A DNA stretch of 64,000 nucleotides from Marinoscillum sp. 108 (GCF_902506655.1 NZ_LR734808.1:2480001-2544000); one strand, 5' to 3'. Positions 18,673 to 27,927 are shown, counted from the first letter of the stretch. Notes: a model not told the origin generated them from the sequence alone. Translations and numbers: made by a program.

Positions 18673-19059
18673 TTATGGTTGCGGCACCTGAATGGTAGGA
18701 TCTTTATCCACATTACCTCCATTTTTGATCTTATAATTGATGTCGTAGCCATTCAATGCAGGATTGGTTGGAGATTCCGGGTCGGTACTCACCACCCCAC
18801 TATAGGTTCTCTTTGTATTATCAGTGGCAGCAGGTTTGCTAGACCAAATATCTTTCCAATTTCCCCCTGCCGTTTTCGTTTTGCCCACATTAATGTTATT
18901 GATCTTGTCAATGGAGTCATCTGCGCATGTCCACATCACTGTATCTCCAGGGTTCGCTCCCACTATGGAGGTTTCGGTCATATCATGATAAGTTACATTG
19001 TCCGTAGAATACTGTAAATCTCCCCCAGAGTACTTCAAATAAATTGTAATTGTTGCCAT
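18673..19059 (-). CDS. small protein of unknown function, paired with TPR kinase (family member 2)
   Basis: 128 residues, no signal peptide or membrane helix. Homologous in outline to the product of 16282-16647: MATITIYLKYSGGDLQYSTD at the N-terminus, then NPGDTVMWTCADDSIDKI, and a C-terminal YDINYKIKNGG...DPTIQVPQP. The pattern suggests a compact beta-sandwich. A role as ligand or modulator of the adjoining kinase is an inference from the repeated pairing. An alternative is that it is simply the abundant product of the transcript and the kinase is read through at low level. Confidence 0.75.
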   Translation of the reverse strand: MATITIYLKYSGGDLQYSTDNVTYHDMTETSIVGANPGDTVMWTCADDSIDKINNINVGKTKTAGGNWKDIWSSKPAATDNTKRTYSGVVSTDPESPTNPALNGYDINYKIKNGGNVDKDPTIQVPQP

Positions 19060-19154
19060 TGTTTAGCTTGGTTTAGCGGTTAAAAAATTAGTTTATAATT
19101 TGATCGTCCAATATATCAAATGATATAGTTTTTCAAAGAACTTAATCCGCAAAA
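19060..19154 (-). promoter_or_regulatory. conserved leader of small-gene/kinase module, copy 2
   Basis: Aligns with 16648-16743 over nearly its full length. Holds TATATCAAATGATATA at 19112-19127, an inverted repeat with 7-bp arms (TATATCA / TGATATA) 53 bp from the start codon, and ATCCGCAAAA at 19145-19154. Position and spacing of both blocks match the other copy to within 1 bp. Confidence 0.6.
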
Positions 19155-19289
19155 GGTTAGCTATTCATTTGTAATTCTTTGAAAAAAAAGATTCCTCCAG
19201 GCACTAATATTCTATTTTGTGGTTCAGCACTGATTGATCTCAAGGTGCAATCCAACCTCTGCGCACTATCTTTTGATATACTTTGGCAT

Positions 19290-19322
19290 AAAAAAAGGTC
19301 TCCCAATTAAGAGAAACCTTTC
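19290..19322 (-). terminator. rho-independent terminator
   Basis: On the minus strand AAAGGTTTCTC, short loop, GAGACCTTT with a run of seven T. It lies 25 bp after the stop of the 63-residue gene at 19347 and supports that gene being real. Confidence 0.75.
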
Positions 19323-19346
19323 TATCTACAATTCAATGTCTTACGA

Positions 19347-19538
19347 TTAATAATTTTGGTTGATGTACCACTTGGCAGTGAGCAGTCTGGACACCTGAGA
19401 AGGGCTCTTCGCCAACTCAAGATTTCTATCCAAATGCTTCTTTATTTTGGATACGCAAGAAGCGATGAGCATTTGCTCCTCCGCATCAAATTCGGCTTGA
19501 AAACTGGCAGTCTGGGGCTGATTGGTGAAGGTTATCAT
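19347..19538 (-). CDS. small protein of unknown function
   Basis: 63 residues, starting with MITFTNQPQTASFQAEFDAE and continuing as a charged, probably helical segment (SCVSKIKKHLDRNLELAKSP). No signal peptide or known motif. Support for its being a gene: ATG start, its own terminator 25 bp downstream, and a location where no other gene explains the DNA. I cannot assign a function. Confidence 0.55.
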   Translation of the reverse strand: MITFTNQPQTASFQAEFDAEEQMLIASCVSKIKKHLDRNLELAKSPSQVSRLLTAKWYINQNY

Positions 19539-19763
19539 AATCTTTTTCTTTAGGACATATCAAAACTCCTAAAAACCTCATCAATTAAAAACTGAACAGT
19601 TGCCAACAGGAAATATCAGGAGTGAATAGGGATTTTCAGCCCTTAATCAGAAATGGGAGATCATTTTCGATGGTTAAATAGCATTTTCACAGGCATATAT
19701 AGTACTATCCTCATATTTTCCCTAAGAAACCAATACTCTACTTGAGTCAACTCCAAACTTAGA

Positions 19764-21446
19764 TCATCTTAAAATCAAGCCGTTTACTGGCATCACTACA
19801 GTGAATGCCGCCCCTTCACCCTTCTTGCTAGATACCCGGATGCCCCAGCCATTTCTGGTGGCAAGCTCTGAGCAGAGCGAAAGTCCTATGCCAGTCCCTT
19901 TCTCACCTGAAGTGCCCATTTCAGAATCCATCACCACACGGCCCCTGATCTGCTCCAACCGCGACTCTGAGATCCCCACCCCCTCATCTCGCACTGTACA
20001 GACTATTGATTCTGATTCGGTCTGCACACTCACATAGATACTGCCTCCTTCACGGTTAAATTTCAGGGCATTGTTCAGCAGGTTTCTGATAATCACACGA
20101 AGGTCATTTTCATGCACCTGCAAAATCAAATCCGTAGACACCTCGTTGCGCAGTAATATTTGCTTTTTCCGCAAAATCTCTTCGCAAAGACCCGCGCTCT
20201 CTTCTATTAACTGATGCAGGCACACGGCACTCTTATGCGAGGGTGCTCCATGAAACTGAGCTTTGGCCCACGAAAGCAAGTTATCCAGCATATGCGAAAG
20301 GCCTGAAAGGTTCTCCCTCACGCTCTGAGTATACCTTTTCATCTCTTCCTGGCTCAGCTCGCCATGATCCTGCAGGTAAAGTGTATTTTTCAAGGTATCA
20401 ATAGGGCTCATCAGGTCATGGGCTATGATGGAGAACAGCTTATCTTTTGTCCGATTGAGCTCTCTAAGCTTATGCTCAGCCTCCTTTAGTTCTGTCACAT
20501 CAGTCACAAATACTGTCACATATTCTACCTGATTATCCTCACCGAAAATGGGGAAATACTTGCCGTAGGAGTGCGTGAAAGCTCCGTTTTCCTGAGAAAT
20601 ATTCTGATAAAAATCCTGAGGGGTTCCTGCCAGACACTTCTCTATCAGCGGATCATGAAAAGCCACAATCTCATCGGGCAGTACATCTCTATAATGATGA
20701 CCTATGATTTCTTGTATCGGAATCCCGAAAGCATCTTCATATTTCTTATTCACAATCAAATAATTCCCTTTTCTGTCCAGCATAGCCAAAAACAAGGGCA
20801 GGTTATTCAACAATGAATCCATCATTAGCTTGGACTTCTTCAGTTGTTCTTCGCTAGAGGTTAATTTTTCATTCAGGCGATCAGCCTCCTCTATAGAACG
20901 GGCCAGTTCATCTCTGAAAACTGCGCTAAAAAAATAAATCAGCAGAAACGCCACGCAATAGTTGAGGAGGGCAAACCAATAATCGGAGGGAAGGGGAATA
21001 TCATGTGATATATACTTGAGGGCCTCCAGGCCACAGAGCGCAAGAAAAATGCAAGCGAAAACGCACCTTCTCCACCAACCCTCATAGAGAATCGGCGCTA
21101 TGACTGATAGACCAATGATAATCACCTCGAGGTGTGTTTTTCTATCAATGAGGATGTTGGAGTAAGCCACACCGGATAGCATAGCCAGCAGCCCAAATGT
21201 GAACAATGATGCTGCAAAGTGATATCTCCCACGGTTCAGCAATAAAATGACGGGCAAAAAGATAAGTAGAATGGCAAGTAAACAAGCAAGGGACTGAAGG
21301 ACCAACCCAGAGAAACCATTGATGCACATGAGCGCCAGAGCCACCACTATGGCCACAAAGTTGACCTTCTTTAAGACCACAAACTTCCGCCTCTCTAACC
21401 CGGAAAGATCATCATGCACATTGATAAGAAACCTGGATAACCCCAT
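19764..21446 (-). CDS. PAS-domain sensor histidine kinase with multi-span membrane sensor
   Basis: About 560 residues from the ATG at 21446 (a GTG one codon earlier is also possible). Residues 28-175 hold six or so transmembrane helices, followed by a helical linker (180-205), a PAS domain (about 207-325, including LDRKGNYLIVNKKYEDAFG and the C-terminal VTDVTELKEAE), the dimerisation domain with His343 (SIIAHDLMSP), and an ATPase domain with N box (NLLNNALKF), G1 (DEGVGI) and G2 (GEKGTGIGLSLCSEL). It is a membrane-bound kinase with no receiver domain. It is separated by about 225 bp from the 63-residue gene and is probably its own unit. Confidence 0.9.
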   Translation of the reverse strand: MGLSRFLINVHDDLSGLERRKFVVLKKVNFVAIVVALALMCINGFSGLVLQSLACLLAILLIFLPVILLLNRGRYHFAASLFTFGLLAMLSGVAYSNILIDRKTHLEVIIIGLSVIAPILYEGWWRRCVFACIFLALCGLEALKYISHDIPLPSDYWFALLNYCVAFLLIYFFSAVFRDELARSIEEADRLNEKLTSSEEQLKKSKLMMDSLLNNLPLFLAMLDRKGNYLIVNKKYEDAFGIPIQEIIGHHYRDVLPDEIVAFHDPLIEKCLAGTPQDFYQNISQENGAFTHSYGKYFPIFGEDNQVEYVTVFVTDVTELKEAEHKLRELNRTKDKLFSIIAHDLMSPIDTLKNTLYLQDHGELSQEEMKRYTQSVRENLSGLSHMLDNLLSWAKAQFHGAPSHKSAVCLHQLIEESAGLCEEILRKKQILLRNEVSTDLILQVHENDLRVIIRNLLNNALKFNREGGSIYVSVQTESESIVCTVRDEGVGISESRLEQIRGRVVMDSEMGTSGEKGTGIGLSLCSELATRNGWGIRVSSKKGEGAAFTVVMPVNGLILR

Positions 21447-21640
21447 CACACCCTCCGTTATAAACGCTCATTACTGGATGTAGAAGTGAGTAAATCTCCT
21501 GACTATATAGTGTCTGAAGTGAGAGCTGGTGATCTCAAACTCCGAAATCGAAGTTTTCAATCCCACTTAAGATATACGATTTTATCGAAATATCAGGATT
21601 CGGGAGCAAAAGAATATGATCGTTCTTCAGGGTGCAGTCT

Positions 21641-21677
21641 ATTGTCATTTTGAGAAGGTCTTGTTCAAAATGACAAT
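21641..21677. repeat. 13-bp perfect inverted repeat
   Basis: ATTGTCATTTTGA (21641-21653) and its exact complement TCAAAATGACAAT (21665-21677) with an 11-nt loop. Neither strand has a T-run directly after the stem, so an ordinary terminator is unlikely. It could be a regulator site or a remnant of a small mobile repeat. Confidence 0.7.
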
Positions 21678-21752
21678 AAAAAGGCTGCTTGCAGCTCTGC
21701 AAGTTAATCTCAACACACTGTATTACAGGAACTTAAAGCTATGATCCAATTC

Positions 21753-21767
21753 TGGAACGGGCTTTGG
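21753..21767 (+). promoter_or_regulatory. sigma-54-like promoter (weak)
   Basis: TGGAACGGGCTTTGG resembles the sigma-54 consensus TGGCAC-N5-TTGC, but the essential -12 GC is displaced by one base (GG at that place, GC one further). It is about 25 bp before the lipoprotein start, which is the right distance. Listed because a sigma-54 regulator is encoded in the same block. Confidence 0.25.
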
Positions 21768-21791
21768 CGTATAGAGAGCGTACCAAAAATT

Positions 21792-22694
21792 ATGAAAGTT
21801 ATGAAAACGTTTAAATCAATTTTAGCAGCGATTCTTATTGTAGGAACAGCAGGGTTTTTGATGTCCTGCGAAAGTGAGTTAGAATCCAAAGGTACCGCAA
21901 GCATTGGAGTCACCGATGCGGCCGTTGATGCCGAAAATATATCTGGAGTCTATCTCAAAGTAAATGAAGTGCAAGCCACAGCACAGGGTAAAACCAAAAC
22001 GGTAGTGGCCTTCGATTCTCCGAAGACCTTTAATGTAATGGACTATCAGAATGGTGCTACCTACGATCTTGGTGAAGGCCAGATTGACGCAGGTAGTTAC
22101 AGCGAACTGAGATTCATACTGGATGAAGGTTCTTATGTGAAGTTCAAAGATGGAACTACCGCTGACCTGGATGTACCTAGTGGTACTACCTCCGGTTATA
22201 AAGTAAAAGGTGATTATGAGATCAACAGTGATAGCAGAACGAACCTTGTGGTTGACATTGACCTCAGAAAAGCTTTTGTGAAAACCGGATCTGGTGAATA
22301 TAAACTACGACCCACCGCGCGTATTGTAAACAAAGACCGATCTGCCGTCATCAACGGTACTGTGTCTGGTAATACAGCTGATAAAGTAGTGGTTTATGCC
22401 TACGAAAAGGGCACTTATAAAGAGTCTGAAACCGCTGAGCCAGCAGATGGCGAGTCAAGGTTTGAAAACTCCATCAACAGTGCCGTGGTAGCCAATGGCC
22501 AGTTCACAATGGCCTACATGGAAGAAGGCGAGTACGACCTGATTGCTGTGGCCTATGATGAAAACCCTGAAGAGGATACTTACGCTTTCAGAAGCGCCTC
22601 CGAAGTGGACATGATGGTAGCTGGCTCACTGTTGAGTGTACTCAAAGTGGAAGCAAACGCGAACATCAATGTATTAATCAATCTTGATTTCTAA
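21792..22694 (+). CDS. DUF4382 lipoprotein
   Basis: About 300 residues. I chose the ATG at 21792 (MKVMKTFKSIL); the second ATG at 21801 is equally possible. The lipobox is LMSC. The next region, about residues 35-170, matches the DUF4382 pattern: SIGVTDAAVDAENISGVYLKVNEV, then TFNVMDYQNG, GSYSELRFIL and a C-terminal RPTARIVN. The remaining 100 residues look like a carboxypeptidase-regulatory/Ig-type domain (AVINGTVSGNTADKVVVYAY). The protein would be anchored in the outer or inner membrane facing the periplasm. Function of DUF4382 proteins is unknown. Confidence 0.85.
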   Translation: MKVMKTFKSILAAILIVGTAGFLMSCESELESKGTASIGVTDAAVDAENISGVYLKVNEVQATAQGKTKTVVAFDSPKTFNVMDYQNGATYDLGEGQIDAGSYSELRFILDEGSYVKFKDGTTADLDVPSGTTSGYKVKGDYEINSDSRTNLVVDIDLRKAFVKTGSGEYKLRPTARIVNKDRSAVINGTVSGNTADKVVVYAYEKGTYKESETAEPADGESRFENSINSAVVANGQFTMAYMEEGEYDLIAVAYDENPEEDTYAFRSASEVDMMVAGSLLSVLKVEANANINVLINLDF

Positions 22695-22724
22695 AAGACC
22701 TTCAAACATTCACTTGTTTGAAAT

Positions 22725-22761
22725 GAGAAGGCAGGGCATAACTGTCCTGCTTTCTCTTTTT
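22725..22761 (+). terminator. rho-independent terminator
   Basis: GAGAAGGCAGG pairs with CCTGCTTTCTC (11 bp, one G-T pair), 10-nt loop, followed by TTTTTATC. It ends the DUF4382 lipoprotein transcript 30 bp downstream of its stop. Confidence 0.75.
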
Positions 22762-22786
22762 ATCCACCCTTCAAAAACCAATCACC

Positions 22787-23320
22787 ATGAAAAAATTCAT
22801 ACTCATACTACTTCCGATATTAGCACTGGCAGGCTGTCAAAGTAGAACTTACTACGGTGCCCAGAGCACCAATCTGCAGCGATTTGACGGATGGCAGGAA
22901 GAAAACGCCACCTTCCTGATGGAAGCCAATGACCTCACCCTCCTGCTTCAAAATCTCTCCACTCTGGCAATGACTGAAGCCAATCGCAGAGACACGTACC
23001 TCACTGCCGAAGAAGCCTATCCAGAATTCCAAAACCTCCTCTTAGACTTTAAAATAGAGGCCGCAGCCAGGCGAGTGAAACTCTCAAGTGTGCTCAGCAA
23101 AGACAATGACCTCATCTACCAGCAGCTGAGAACCGCGCAGAAGGATGATTTTGACAGTCTCTATCAAAAAATAATGCTTCAAAAAATAGCTGAGCTACAG
23201 AGTATTTCAGAGGACTACACCCTTAAAGGACACAATGAAGGCCTCAAAGACTTTAGTGAAAAAATCATTAACACCCTGTCACCACTTCGTGAAAAGATAA
23301 AGGCCCTGGAAATGACCTGA
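22787..23320 (+). CDS. DUF4142-like helical lipoprotein
   Basis: 177 residues with lipobox LAGC at residues 15-18. The mature part is all-helical, with spacing reminiscent of DUF4142/ferritin-like four-helix proteins (LTLLLQNLSTLAMTEANRR ... PEFQNLLLDFKIEAAAR). The family match is tentative. It is 4 bp upstream of a hybrid histidine kinase gene, so the two are almost certainly co-transcribed. It may present an envelope signal to that kinase; this is inference from position. Confidence 0.7.
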   Translation: MKKFILILLPILALAGCQSRTYYGAQSTNLQRFDGWQEENATFLMEANDLTLLLQNLSTLAMTEANRRDTYLTAEEAYPEFQNLLLDFKIEAAARRVKLSSVLSKDNDLIYQQLRTAQKDDFDSLYQKIMLQKIAELQSISEDYTLKGHNEGLKDFSEKIINTLSPLREKIKALEMT

Positions 23321-23324
23321 TCTC

Positions 23325-25811
23325 ATGGCTTTTGATATAACACTTAGCGGAGAAGAGCGTTTATTTGTAGGATCATTACAAATAAGCGTGAAGAGAAGTC
23401 ATATTGCCAATTTTCTGGGAATCCTGCTAATTATACTTACCATTTCCCTGGCAGGTGCAGGGTTCATCACCTATAGGAATCTGGAGGAGATTGTCTCCAA
23501 GCTGGAGACAGATGATCGCTCCAATGAGAACCTTCTCCAATACAAAGAGATATTGGTGAACCTGCACGATATGGAAAACCAGGTGGAGTCTTACGAGCTC
23601 ACCAGTGATCCCAAATATATAGAAAGGTACAACCGAAGCATTTCGAGGGTATTTGCCCGTGTGGACTCCATCAATGGGCTCAACCAAACTGACACAGAGC
23701 TGCTCGTTTTCAACGACTCGCTGAGATCGCTGATCAATGAAAAAACCTATACACTTAACCAGCTAATTGATTTCCGATCCAATCAGAAGCAGGATGACTT
23801 CAAAGAACTAGAAGGCTTTTTGGATGCGATATCCGCCAATCCCAAACCTCCTGCTCAAACAAAAAAAGATACCACCGGGCTCTCAGCACCAGAAGAGAAA
23901 AAAGGGTTTTTCAAGCGACTATTGGCCAAAAAGCCTGAACCTGTGGCCACCCCGAAGGTCAATCAGGACAGTATCATTCTGGCCGAGAAAAAACAATATC
24001 ATTCTCAGATTAATAGCAAGGTGGATCAAATGAGATCCAGCCAGCGACTGGTCAGTCAGCGCCAGCGTGAAAAGGAGATGAACCTCCTTTCGGCTCATTT
24101 TGGCATTCAAAACCAAATAATAGACCTGGTGACATTTCTGGAAAGCCGTGAAACCACCAAGGTGAAAATCAAGGCCATCAAGGCTAAAGAACTGGCCAAT
24201 CAAACCAGTCAGCAGATCACCCTGTTTTTCAGCCTGGCTACGCTCCTGCTGCTCTCGTCGGTGATCATAATGGTGACCTACGTGCAGCGCAACGGCCGCT
24301 ATCAGGAGCTCCTGCGGGAGTCTAAAAAATCGGCCGAAACCCTGGCCAAAGCCAAAGAGCGGTTCTTCGCCAACATGAGCCATGAAATCCGTACACCGAT
24401 GAACGCCATATCGGGTTTCACCAAAGTCCTCCTGAGAACCGAGCTGAATGAAGAACAAAAGGAGCAGGTAGAAATCATTCACAAATCCAGTGAACACCTG
24501 CTGAGACTCCTCAATGACATCCTGGACTTCTCAAAGCTACAGGCGGAAAAACTCCAACTGGAGACAACACCCTTCAGTATCCGTCAGGTCTGCGATGACA
24601 GCATTACGCTACTAAAAGCCAGCGCCGCGCACAAAGGATTGAAACTCTATAGCGAGCTTGATAATGTACCTGAGTATGTACTGGGAGATCCGCATCGGCT
24701 CAGGCAAATCATACTCAACCTGCTGAACAACGGCATCAAATACACCGAAAAAGGCGAAGTGGCGCTACTGGTAAGCGGAGAGCGCAAGCAAAACAAATTC
24801 CACGTGGCCCTGGAGGTAAAAGATACTGGAATAGGGATTTCCAAAAACCATCAACTGAGGCTCTTTCAGGAGTTTGAGCAGGCCAATCAGAGTTCATTCT
24901 CTAAGGGTACAGGGCTGGGACTGGCCATTACCAAGAGGCTTGTCAATCTGCATCATGGAAGTATACGTCTTGACAGCAAGGAAGGAGAAGGCACCTCAGT
25001 ATTTGTGAAAATGGCCTATCCGCTCACTGACAAGCAGCCCGTGGAAGAATCTACCAAAGAGACAAAACATGATTTTCAGGGAGTACATGTACTGATTGCA
25101 GACGATGAGCCCTTCAACACCAAGCTGCTGGCTACCATTCTCAGTAAAAAACAAATCACCTTTGATGTGGCACATGATGGCACCAGCGCTCTGAAGTTGG
25201 CCATGACCAAACCGTATCACATGCTCCTGCTCGATCTTAAGATGCCAGGCCATACCGGATGGGAGCTACTCGAAGAGATCAAATCCACAGCTGGGCCCAA
25301 TCAAAACACTCCAATGATCGCCCTCACAGCCACTGTCTCCAGCCTGGACAAAAGTCGGGGGACCACTTTCCATTTTGATCACATTATGAGAAAGCCATTT
25401 GAAGAAGCCGAACTTTTTGATTCTATAGCCAACGCTCTGAACATCGCCCCACCAGAAGATTCCCAAAAAAGGGTCACCGACCTTTCCTCGCTGATGCAAA
25501 TGGGTGACCAACAGTTTGTGGAAGACATGGTAGAGACCTTTATCAATGGGGCAAAGGAAGGCCTTCAGCAGATCAGTACCGCTTTGAAAAATCAAGCATA
25601 CGAAGACATTTCGCTCGTTGCACACAGAATAGTAGCTCCCGCCAGACACTTCAAAGCGGGACAATTAGTAGATTTATTGAAGAACCTGGAAAAACGAGCC
25701 GATGACCGGGATTCTACCATTACAGAGGCCGATCTGAACCATATCCGACAGGAACTGGATCAAGTCATAGCCTCCCTGAGATCAGCCCTTCAGGCGCAGA
25801 TATTCAACTGA
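23325..25811 (+). CDS. hybrid sensor histidine kinase with receiver and HPt domains
   Basis: 828 residues. Transmembrane helix 1 at about 28-49; periplasmic helical sensor of CHASE3-like character (50-295, with a Pro/Lys-rich insert at 173-212); transmembrane helix 2 at about 298-320; phospho-acceptor His353 (MSHEIRTPMN); N box LNLLNNGIKYT (about 464); G1 DTGIGI and G2 GTGLGLAI; receiver domain 585-700 with ADDE acidic pair, Asp637 (LLLDLKMPG) and Lys690 (RKPF); C-terminal HPt-like domain with His767 (LVAHRIVAPARHF). All phosphorelay residues are present. A sigma-54 response regulator gene follows 14 bp later and is the probable partner. Confidence 0.92.
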   Translation: MAFDITLSGEERLFVGSLQISVKRSHIANFLGILLIILTISLAGAGFITYRNLEEIVSKLETDDRSNENLLQYKEILVNLHDMENQVESYELTSDPKYIERYNRSISRVFARVDSINGLNQTDTELLVFNDSLRSLINEKTYTLNQLIDFRSNQKQDDFKELEGFLDAISANPKPPAQTKKDTTGLSAPEEKKGFFKRLLAKKPEPVATPKVNQDSIILAEKKQYHSQINSKVDQMRSSQRLVSQRQREKEMNLLSAHFGIQNQIIDLVTFLESRETTKVKIKAIKAKELANQTSQQITLFFSLATLLLLSSVIIMVTYVQRNGRYQELLRESKKSAETLAKAKERFFANMSHEIRTPMNAISGFTKVLLRTELNEEQKEQVEIIHKSSEHLLRLLNDILDFSKLQAEKLQLETTPFSIRQVCDDSITLLKASAAHKGLKLYSELDNVPEYVLGDPHRLRQIILNLLNNGIKYTEKGEVALLVSGERKQNKFHVALEVKDTGIGISKNHQLRLFQEFEQANQSSFSKGTGLGLAITKRLVNLHHGSIRLDSKEGEGTSVFVKMAYPLTDKQPVEESTKETKHDFQGVHVLIADDEPFNTKLLATILSKKQITFDVAHDGTSALKLAMTKPYHMLLLDLKMPGHTGWELLEEIKSTAGPNQNTPMIALTATVSSLDKSRGTTFHFDHIMRKPFEEAELFDSIANALNIAPPEDSQKRVTDLSSLMQMGDQQFVEDMVETFINGAKEGLQQISTALKNQAYEDISLVAHRIVAPARHFKAGQLVDLLKNLEKRADDRDSTITEADLNHIRQELDQVIASLRSALQAQIFN

Positions 25812-25825
25812 AAACATTAAAACTT

Positions 25826-27172
25826 ATGGGTCAAAAGCCATTTACAATTTTTGTAGTAGAAGATGATGACTGGTATAGAAAGCTCCTCCATCACAACCTC
25901 ACCCTGAACCCTGAATACCGGGTGGAGACCTTTGCCAATGGAGAAGCTTTTCTGAAGCAGATCAATGAAAAGCCGGATGTGGTCACCCTGGACTACCGCC
26001 TGCCAGACTATAATGGAGAGGACCTGCTCAAAAAGATAAAAGCGGCGGACCCAGGCATCGAAGTGCTCATCATCTCGGAGCAAAGTGAAATAGAAACGGC
26101 CGTTTCCTTGCTGAAAGCCGGGGCTTATGACTACATCACCAAGACCGAAGACATTCGCGATCGCCTCCTCAATGTGGTCCAGCACATCAACAAAAACCGC
26201 TCACTCAAAACCCAGCTGGAAAATCTCCAGACGGAGGTAGCTCAGAAGTATGAGTTTGAGACATCTATCATAGGCCAGAGCAAGGAAATGAAAAAGGTCT
26301 TTCAGATGATGCAAAAGGCCACTACCAACAACATCTCGGTGATCATCACCGGTGAGACTGGTACCGGTAAGGAAATGGTGGCCAAATCCATCCACTACAA
26401 CTCACCCAGAAGTAAGAAATCCTTTGTGGCGGTCAATATGAGTGCCATCCCCAAGGAGTTGGCAGAAAGTGAGCTTTTCGGCCATGAAAAAGGTGCCTTC
26501 ACCGGAGCAGCCAACAGACATGCAGGCAAGTTTGAGCAGGCACACGGCGGCACCCTGTTCCTGGATGAAATAGGTGAAATGGCTCCTGAGCTGCAGGCCA
26601 AACTGCTGCGAGCACTTCAGGAAAAGGAAATCGTGCGTGTAGGGGGTACCGAACCAGTAAAGGTGGACTGCAGGATCATAGCCGCTACCCATAGAAACCT
26701 GCTGGACGAGATGAAAAAAGGCGCCTTCAGGGAAGACCTCTATTACCGGCTCTTTGGGCTACCGGTAGAGCTGCCCCCCTTACGCGATCGTGAGAATGAC
26801 ATTGTGATCCTGGCCAAACACTTCGCGGAGAGTTTCTATAAAGAAAACGATATGCCGCCGAAAACCTTCACGAAGGATGCCCTGAAAAAGCTCATGACCT
26901 ACTCCTATCCGGGAAATATCCGGGAGCTCAAATCCATCGTGGAGCTATCCGTGGTGATGGCGGAAGACCATGAGATTACTGCCGAAGATATCACCTTCAC
27001 TCAGTCTAATCCCATCACCGAACTCTTCGATGAAGCGCTCACCATGAAGGACTACGAACTTAGAATCGTGAAAATGTACCTCAAAAACCACAACGATGAC
27101 ATCAAAAAAGTGGCCGAGCTGCTGGACATTGGTCAGTCCACCATCTATCGGATGCTGAAAAAAGAGAAGTGA
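25826..27172 (+). CDS. NtrC-family sigma-54-dependent response regulator
   Basis: 448 residues. Receiver domain 1-120 with acidic VEDDD, phosphorylation Asp56 (TLDYRLP) and a downstream conserved Lys (ITKTED). AAA+ domain about 145-380 with Walker A GETGTGKE (175-182), the sigma-54 contact loop GAFTGA (223-228), Walker [10 protein letters not shown] and the arginine-rich sensor region. A Fis-type helix-turn-helix is at the C-terminus ([20 protein letters not shown]). It should be activated by the upstream hybrid kinase and drive sigma-54 RNA polymerase. A GG-N10-GC promoter occurs 126 bp after its stop, before the next gene, which is an obvious target. Confidence 0.94.
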   Translation: MGQKPFTIFVVEDDDWYRKLLHHNLTLNPEYRVETFANGEAFLKQINEKPDVVTLDYRLPDYNGEDLLKKIKAADPGIEVLIISEQSEIETAVSLLKAGAYDYITKTEDIRDRLLNVVQHINKNRSLKTQLENLQTEVAQKYEFETSIIGQSKEMKKVFQMMQKATTNNISVIITGETGTGKEMVAKSIHYNSPRSKKSFVAVNMSAIPKELAESELFGHEKGAFTGAANRHAGKFEQAHGGTLFLDEIGEMAPELQAKLLRALQEKEIVRVGGTEPVKVDCRIIAATHRNLLDEMKKGAFREDLYYRLFGLPVELPPLRDRENDIVILAKHFAESFYKENDMPPKTFTKDALKKLMTYSYPGNIRELKSIVELSVVMAEDHEITAEDITFTQSNPITELFDEALTMKDYELRIVKMYLKNHNDDIKKVAELLDIGQSTIYRMLKKEK

Positions 27173-27297
27173 TTTAGCACTACAATTTTGAGATGGGCTT
27201 CTCTTTTTGAGAATGCGCCTGCCAATTTGGGATAAATCACGGAATAGACGAAAACACAATCAGCTAATTTTCAATTAGTTACAGTGAAATATAAATC

Positions 27298-27313
27298 TGG
27301 TACAAGTTTGGCA
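27298..27313 (+). promoter_or_regulatory. sigma-54 promoter
   Basis: TGGTACAAGTTTGGCA has GG at -24 and GC at -12 separated by exactly 10 bp, the invariant spacing of sigma-54 promoters. It lies 33 bp before the ATG at 27346. An inverted repeat CTAATT-TTC-AATTAG at about 27264-27278 lies just upstream and may be a protein site. Confidence 0.6.
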
Positions 27314-27345
27314 TAATGACTATTCGTAAATCAAAACGTATAGTC

Positions 27346-27927
27346 ATGAATACTAAACAAATACTTTCAGCATTTATTCTTTTTACCTTTTCTATTGGTG
27401 GTGTACTTGCCAGCGATAACCAAAAGGATGAAAAAACGGAAGCAGACCTCTCTGCCTCCTCTATTCATTATCCTGTGAAGCCATCGCTGGCCATCAACAC
27501 CTCCAGCTACAACACAGCTTTCGGTGTGCGTGGACTTGGTACCTCAGGTCTCACCATCAAACATTTCACCTCCAACTCCACAGCAATAGAAGGAATCATC
27601 GGTCTGTGGCCCAGCGCCCTGTCCGCCACCATCCTTTTCGAGCGATACGTCAATGCATTTGACGAACCAGGGCTCAACTGGTACTATGGTATCGGCGGTC
27701 ACATAGCCACCCAAACCGACTGGGTATACTATGATGGTGTACGTGGGTACCGCAGATCCAACGGTGACTTTGGAGTGGGTATAGATGGAATCTTCGGGCT
27801 GGAGTATAAAATCAACGAAGTGCCAATAGCGGTAAGTCTGGATGTGAAGCCATTTCTGGAGGTCACCACCAACGGGGATGCGTACCTCGCACTGGACCCC
27901 GGACTGGGCATCAAGTTTACCTTCTAA
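27346..27927 (+). CDS. exported outer-membrane beta-barrel-like protein
   Basis: 193 residues from the ATG at 27346 (MNTKQILSAFILF; an ATG ten codons upstream at 27316 is inside the sigma-54 promoter spacing and less likely). Signal peptide ends near VLASD. The mature part alternates short hydrophobic strands with glycine/tyrosine turns (LNWYYGIGGHIATQTDWVYY, FGVGIDGIFGLEYKI) and ends in phenylalanine (GLGIKFTF), typical of small Bacteroidota outer-membrane barrels. It is preceded by a sigma-54 promoter and the regulator gene, so it is likely part of that regulon. Confidence 0.75.
   Translation: MNTKQILSAFILFTFSIGGVLASDNQKDEKTEADLSASSIHYPVKPSLAINTSSYNTAFGVRGLGTSGLTIKHFTSNSTAIEGIIGLWPSALSATILFERYVNAFDEPGLNWYYGIGGHIATQTDWVYYDGVRGYRRSNGDFGVGIDGIFGLEYKINEVPIAVSLDVKPFLEVTTNGDAYLALDPGLGIKFTF

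Larger units (their letters stand above)
21450..21791. other. 342-bp divergent intergenic region
   Basis: Lies between the PAS kinase (minus) and the DUF4382 lipoprotein gene (plus). No credible gene. It contains a long perfect inverted repeat (21641-21677), a second small one (CTTGCA / TGCAAG at about 21689-21704), and a sigma-54-like sequence just before the lipoprotein gene. Confidence 0.6.

Noticed and set aside
23919-24497. 192-codon frame opposite the hybrid kinase
   Set aside because: Antisense to a conserved kinase domain; composition is that of a reverse reading.
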